Part shown: piece after piece, positions 63,811 through 64,000 of the stretch
Position numbering within the stretch: position 1 is the first letter of the stretch
Layout: each line of letters starts with the position of its first letter
DNA from: Gp6-AA40 sp036802945
GTDB lineage: Bacteria > Acidobacteriota > Vicinamibacteria > Vicinamibacterales > UBA2999
Assembly (NCBI GenBank): GCA_036802945.1
Contig: DAIRVG010000013.1
Coordinates: 4,812 to 68,811 of the forward strand
Length of the DNA stretch: 64,000 nt
Reading direction: 5' to 3'
Made by a program: the position numbers and the translations under genes
Notes under the pieces: model-generated
Database searches by the model: none
Told to the model about the DNA's origin: nothing
What the model saw: only the letters and a program-made list of their open reading frames with translations

Positions 63811-64000
63811 TCGTGAGCTCTCCTCTGACAGTTTGAAACTCGCTGGGGGCCGCACTATAGCAACCCGAATGCCGCGGGCCAGTTTTCAAGAAAGAGGAGC
63901 GAATCCAGGCGAGCAGCCGAAACACCAGACAACATGTCGCCGGTTGAGGGTGTCAGGAATTTTGTGTGTGGGGCATAGGATGAGGAATCTATATGCCCCG

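Overview
The window is the core of a large envelope/exopolysaccharide (EPS) locus of the exosortase (PEP-CTERM) type from a GC-rich Gram-negative bacterium. The gene mix fits an Acidobacteriota-like organism, perhaps Vicinamibacteria: exosortase with PrsK/PrsR/PrsT, Oar-type TonB receptors with a carboxypeptidase-like N-terminal domain, and secreted beta-helix proteins. The taxonomic call is inference from gene content. No rRNA, tRNA or CRISPR was seen.

Layout. 1-2.6 kb: a weak partial ORF, then a secreted beta-helix protein. 2.6-8.2 kb (minus): export operon of Wza-type channel, outer-membrane beta-barrel, Wzz-type chain-length protein, XrtA-associated ATPase and BY-kinase, behind a good sigma-54 promoter. 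8.5-9.6 kb (minus): wecB. 10-26 kb (plus): first glycan block, with a degenerate GGDEF-like protein, a priming sugar transferase with the same domain, deacetylase-like and FemAB-like proteins, a DUF354-deacetylase fusion over a wecB remnant, GT4 enzymes, an alpha/alpha-barrel enzyme, methyltransferase, Wzy-like polymerase, sulfotransferase and another GT4. 26.6-37.4 kb (plus): second block, with Wzx flippase, GT4, NodB deacetylase, acetyltransferases, VOC protein, FkbH, acyl carrier protein and methyltransferases, plus a probable transposase remnant. 37.5-39.3 kb (minus): second beta-helix protein. 39.8-45 kb (plus): second priming transferase (WcaJ type), WecG/TagA transferase, methyltransferase and an asparagine-synthase-type amidotransferase. 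45-54.5 kb: YdjM-like/TPR membrane protein, exosortase-prsK-prsR with GTGA overlaps, two proteins with VPDGG sorting tails, and the TPR lipoprotein PrsT. 54.9-64 kb: small basic protein, membrane spermidine-synthase-like protein, REC-only regulator, TonB receptor coupled to a sensor kinase, and a classical VPEP-type PEP-CTERM protein.

How it works together (inference). Two polyprenyl-phosphate sugar transferases start repeat units. GTs extend them and the modifying enzymes decorate them. Wzx flips, Wzy polymerises, and Wzz/BY-kinase/Wza set length and export. The exosortase processes proteins with VPDGG tails. PrsK/PrsR is a two-component pair whose regulator is a sigma-54 activator. Matching -24/-12 promoters sit about 50 nt ahead of the wza operon and of both VPDGG genes, so one regulator probably co-ordinates glycan export and sorted-protein synthesis.
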